A stretch of DNA of 9,281 nt from Bacillota bacterium (GTDB taxonomy: Bacteria > Bacillota > Clostridia > Christensenellales > CAG-138). The stretch is from assembly GCA_023458615.1 (NCBI GenBank), contig JAEWYV010000232.1, forward strand, positions 1 through 9,281, in the 5' to 3' direction. The notes under the pieces are model-generated. The model had not been told where the DNA came from, searched no databases, and saw nothing but the letters and a program-made list of their open reading frames with translations. Position 1 is the stretch's first letter, and every line of letters begins with the position of its first letter. Made by a program: the position numbers and the translations under genes. Shown one piece after another: positions 6,489-9,281 of the stretch.

Positions 6489-7775
6489 CTATTCTTGCTT
6501 TTCCGGCGCCGGCCCATTCGGTCTGGGGCGGTTTGCGCCGCCGCGCCGGTGATGGTTTGCGCTTCTTTGTCCGTCTTGCGCGGTGCCTTGGCGCTGACCC
6601 TGCTGATTTTGCTGCCCTTGCTGCGCATTGATCCCTGATTGCTGCGGTCTTGGTTGATTCGGTCTAGGTTGGCTCGGCCTCGGCTGTTGCCCCTCCGGGC
6701 GGCGTTGCTGCTGCGCTTGCTGCGGTTGCTGTTGCGATCGCTGCGGCGCTACTGCGCCCTCCTGCGTTGCCCCCCCAGGGTTGGGACGGTTGCCGCTCTT
6801 GCCGCGTCCGCCTCTACGGCGGCGCTTGTGGTCGGGGTTCCGCTCCTGCGTCTGCGCATTCGCGGTTGCCGGAGCAGCAACAGTTGCCGCTTGCGGTGCC
6901 GTAGGGGATGTTTCTCTCTCCGTTTTTGGTTGCACCGGTTCGGTCGAAACCGGAACGGGCAGCGGCTCGCCGGGCTTTGCCAGCAGCGTGTAGTGGAACT
7001 CTCTAAGGTCAATGGTACCGTCCGGCATGTTGATACGAACCTTGGTCTTCTCGGTGATGACGTTGTTATCAACCACCATGCCTATGCCGTCGGGCGTCAG
7101 AATTTCGCGGTTTACATGCGGCATCTTTCGCTTCATTTCCTCATAGCACGACTGCTCATATTGCAGGCAGCACATAAGCCTTCCGCAAAGACCGCTGATC
7201 TTCGTCGGGCTGAGCGAAAGGTTCTGTTCTTTTGCCATCTTGATGGAAACCGGGTGAAAATCATCCAAAAACGCCTTGCAGCAGACGACTCTGCCGCAGG
7301 AGCCAAGTCCGCCGAGCATCTTAGCCTCGTCGCGAACGCCAATCTGTCTTAGTTCAATGCGTGTGCGAAACTGCGAGGCAAGATCCTTGACCAGATCGCG
7401 AAAATCAACGCGCTCATCGGCGGTAAAGTAAAACACCAGCTTGCTTCCGTTAAAGGAATATTCCGCGCTGACAAGGCGCATGTCCAGCTTGTGCTGTTCA
7501 ATTTTTTGCTGGCAAACGCGGAAAGCGTCGCCCTCTTTTGCGCAGTTTTGTTCGCGCATCGTTGTGTCCTGATCATTTGCGGGGCGAACCACGGGTTTGA
7601 GCGGGGAAACAATCACCGTCTCCTCAACCTCCATGGCAACCTGCGCAACCTCGCCGTATTCCTGTCCGCGCGCGGTTTCGACGATGACACCGTCCCCTTC
7701 GGCAAACTCGAATTCCAACGGATCAAAATAATAGATGCGTCCGCTCGATTTGAATCGTACGCCAATCACCTTCAT
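6489..7775 (-). CDS. ricT: RicT/YaaT family PSP1-domain protein with a long disordered tail
   Basis: The first about 265 residues are a RicT (YaaT, PSP1) protein. In Bacillus this is the core subunit of the Ric (Y) complex, which carries Fe-S clusters and acts with RNase Y in mRNA processing, competence, sporulation and biofilm control. Family hallmarks are the start MKVIGVRFKSSGRIYYFDP, the Cys-rich GSCGRVVCC (158-166) and GLCGRLMCCLQYE (196-207), and FYFTADERVDFRDLVKDLA (115-133). Additional cysteines are at 78, 88 and 210. Residues about 271-428 are low complexity: Pro/Ala, a basic KRRRRGGRGK patch (317-326), then Gln/Pro/Arg/Gly-rich sequence, unlike the short C-terminus of Bacillus RicT. 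AAAGGAG 9 bp upstream supports the ATG at 7775. It follows holB by 82 bp. RicA and RicF partners are not in this window. Confidence 0.93.
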   Translation of the reverse strand: MKVIGVRFKSSGRIYYFDPLEFEFAEGDGVIVETARGQEYGEVAQVAMEVEETVIVSPLKPVVRPANDQDTTMREQNCAKEGDAFRVCQQKIEQHKLDMRLVSAEYSFNGSKLVFYFTADERVDFRDLVKDLASQFRTRIELRQIGVRDEAKMLGGLGSCGRVVCCKAFLDDFHPVSIKMAKEQNLSLSPTKISGLCGRLMCCLQYEQSCYEEMKRKMPHVNREILTPDGIGMVVDNNVITEKTKVRINMPDGTIDLREFHYTLLAKPGEPLPVPVSTEPVQPKTERETSPTAPQAATVAAPATANAQTQERNPDHKRRRRGGRGKSGNRPNPGGATQEGAVAPQRSQQQPQQAQQQRRPEGQQPRPSQPRPNQPRPQQSGINAQQGQQNQQGQRQGTAQDGQRSANHHRRGGANRPRPNGPAPEKQE

Positions 7776-7857
7776 GATGCTTTTGCTCCTTTATGCATCT
7801 TCCGCATCGCGTTTGCGCGTAAGCTGGAAGTCAGCAATTCTACATATTCTTTGTCCG

Positions 7858-8829
7858 CTATGCCCGCGCATAAAGCTTTGCCAAAACTTGATCCAGTGTC
7901 AGTGTAACACTCGCCCCGGCGTTGAGCTTTTGTTGCGCGCTGGCTAACATTTCTATGATACCCTGTATCCGCGCGGTTGTAAAGACTGTCGCAATGCGTC
8001 GTATCAGCGCTTCGCAGTCATTGTTCGTCAACCCGTCGCATCCAAGCGCAGTATCAAGCGCATCCCGAAACAAGCTGATGAAAATACTCAATAAAGAGAT
8101 GGCGAGCTTTGCGTCCCCGCGCTTCTTTTTTTTGCCGCCTTTCCCCTTTGGTTCCTCGTCGCCGCCGTCGTCAGTTTCTATGTCTGCTCCAACAATGTTA
8201 ACCAGCTCTGTCGCCTCAGCAAAGGGCGCATATTCCCATATCGCGCGTTCTAAAATGGAAATCGCGTTTTTGCGAAACGCCTTTGCTTCTTCGGTTGCGT
8301 AGGCGCGCGCGCGGTTGATGATGCCGTCGGATAAGCCTGCAAAAAACCATGCCTCTCCCTCGCTCATACCATCTGCCGCAAGCACTTTTGCAGTCGCTTC
8401 CGTGCTGTTTGCGCCAATGCGCTCAATCAAACAGCGCGAGCGAATGGTTGGCAAAAGTCCAAACTCATTCCCCGTTAAAATCAGCATGGTGTCTGTGTGG
8501 GGTTCTTCAAGTGTTTTGAGCAATGTGTTTTGAATCTGTGTGCTCATATTCTGCGCATTTAAAAACACAAACGCGCGCTTCCCGCCGTTAAATCCCTGCA
8601 TGGCAGCGGAGGAAAGCAATGTGCGAATGTCGTCAACCTTAACGGTACCCTCGCCGATTTCATAATAGTTGGGACAGTTGTTCAGACGCTCAGGTGCGTC
8701 TTCGTCGAGGCAGTAAAGCGCGGCGCACGTTCTCGCCAGCTCGCGCCGGCCGCTCCCATCCGGGCCGGAAATTAAGATCGCGTGCGGAGCGCGCCCATCT
8801 TTAATCGCTTCTATCAGTCGTTGTTGCAT
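7858..8829 (-). CDS. holB: DNA polymerase III delta-prime subunit
   Basis: This 323-residue protein is the clamp-loader delta-prime subunit, which helps open and load the sliding clamp. Visible features are GRAPHAILISGPDGSGRREL (12-31), a P-loop-like segment with Arg where ATPases have Lys, consistent with non-hydrolysing delta-prime; LLKTLEEP (103-110); and PTIRSRC (127-133), the SRC arginine-finger motif. Only three cysteines (35, 40, 52) remain where delta-prime and DnaX usually have a four-Cys zinc site. Residues about 218-239 are an acidic-then-lysine-rich insertion before the C-terminal collar domain (about 240-320). The N-terminus is a little short and lacks the usual IIGQ motif. The only ribosome binding site seen is AAGGG, 14 bp away, so coupling to the upstream decarboxylase gene (4-bp gap) is likely. 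Confidence 0.93.
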   Translation of the reverse strand: MQQRLIEAIKDGRAPHAILISGPDGSGRRELARTCAALYCLDEDAPERLNNCPNYYEIGEGTVKVDDIRTLLSSAAMQGFNGGKRAFVFLNAQNMSTQIQNTLLKTLEEPHTDTMLILTGNEFGLLPTIRSRCLIERIGANSTEATAKVLAADGMSEGEAWFFAGLSDGIINRARAYATEEAKAFRKNAISILERAIWEYAPFAEATELVNIVGADIETDDGGDEEPKGKGGKKKKRGDAKLAISLLSIFISLFRDALDTALGCDGLTNNDCEALIRRIATVFTTARIQGIIEMLASAQQKLNAGASVTLTLDQVLAKLYARA

Positions 8830-8833
8830 GATC

Positions 8834-9281
8834 TTATCGATATCCCTTACTCACAAATACGGAGCCGTTTCGAATGCCAAACAGCTCCCCGCCGTTTATT
8901 TCTTCCTTCAGCAAATAGTCGATTGCGTGCTGCGAAATCACCTCTCCGGGCATCACGAGCGCAATCCCAGGCGGATAGATGCCAATCGGTTCCGCCGCAA
9001 CACGTCCCGCTGCATACAGAAGCGATATCGACTCCGAAACAGCAAATGTTGCTTCACGAATAGTGGCGTGCTGCTCATTTGTCTCAAGTGTTGCGTTTCC
9101 GGTGATTCCATTGCTTGTCAGCGGCTTCCTGTGCTCCAGTTTTTCCAGGGAAGCCAGCAGTCGATCATACCATTCGGCTTCGTCATTTGGCGTCGTTATC
9201 AAAACAAGCCGCCGCGCGTCAGCCATCTCAAGATAGATTCCATCTTTTTCCAGCAGTCTCTGGGCCTCATATCCCGTATAT
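8834..9281 (-). CDS. C-terminal part of an Orn/Lys/Arg decarboxylase (YaaO/SpeA-like), partial
   Basis: The reading frame continues without a stop to the right window edge, so the 5' part lies outside; 148 codons are visible. The edge residues read YTGYEAQRLLEKDGIYLEMA then DARRLVLITTP, upstream of the first internal ATG (9226), which is therefore not the start. The C-terminal domain of PLP-dependent Orn/Lys/Arg decarboxylases is recognised by AAGRVAAEPIGIYPPGIALV followed by MPGEVISQHAIDYL. These enzymes decarboxylate arginine, lysine or ornithine to a polyamine or its precursor; which substrate cannot be told, because the PLP domain is outside. In Bacillus, yaaO is two to four genes from holB; here it directly precedes holB with no tmk between. 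Confidence 0.9.
   Translation of the reverse strand, partial: YTGYEAQRLLEKDGIYLEMADARRLVLITTPNDEAEWYDRLLASLEKLEHRKPLTSNGITGNATLETNEQHATIREATFAVSESISLLYAAGRVAAEPIGIYPPGIALVMPGEVISQHAIDYLLKEEINGGELFGIRNGSVFVSKGYR

Noticed and set aside
6640..6800. Repeat or CRISPR-like pattern in the Gln/Pro/Arg-coding region
   Set aside because: The repetition is irregular and follows codons for a low-complexity protein tail; there are no uniform repeats with unique spacers.
6639..7352. 237-codon plus-strand frame opposite ricT
   Set aside because: Leu/Arg-rich antisense product of the Q/P/R-rich tail of RicT, with no start signals.

Overview
The window looks like a stretch of a Gram-positive, anaerobic, Clostridia-type chromosome carrying part of a prophage. 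Support for Clostridia is the leftward run of an Orn/Lys/Arg decarboxylase, holB (DNA polymerase III delta-prime) and ricT (PSP1/YaaT family), which resembles the yaaO-tmk-yaaQ-yaaR-holB-ricT region of Bacillus. A clostridial 2[4Fe-4S] ferredoxin and strong AGGAGG-type ribosome binding sites agree with this. The sequence does not allow a finer taxonomic call.

Right part (about 6195-9281, minus strand): the 3' part of an Orn/Lys/Arg decarboxylase runs in from the right edge. holB follows 4 bp later, then ricT with an unusually long disordered tail, then a small ferredoxin gene with its own consensus promoter and a hairpin terminator. Between positions 5436 and 6100 a lone plus-strand gene for a secreted lipoprotein has its own extended -10 promoter. 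It converges on the ferredoxin and shares the terminator at 6150-6186.

Left part (1-5262, minus strand): a compact, intact phage head and DNA-packaging module in the order small terminase, large terminase, portal, scaffold-like protein, N4-gp56-type major capsid protein, and the start of one more gene cut by the left edge. Gene junctions are tight (1 bp, 30 bp, a 4-bp ATGA overlap, 18 bp), as in a single late operon. Terminase and portal resemble the P22 gp3/gp1 type, while the capsid is of the N4-gp56 family.

The junction (5263-5535) is the most notable part. The small terminase gene faces host-type genes within about 275 bp, with no integrase, repressor or replication genes between them. 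The gap holds a pair of 11-bp direct repeats, a leftward terminator with no gene to serve, and the lipoprotein promoter with a leader hairpin. This could be a prophage end, a deletion remnant or a domesticated packaging module. I found no clear evidence of a wholly new system; the findings are mainly junction, RNA-structure and domain-architecture oddities.
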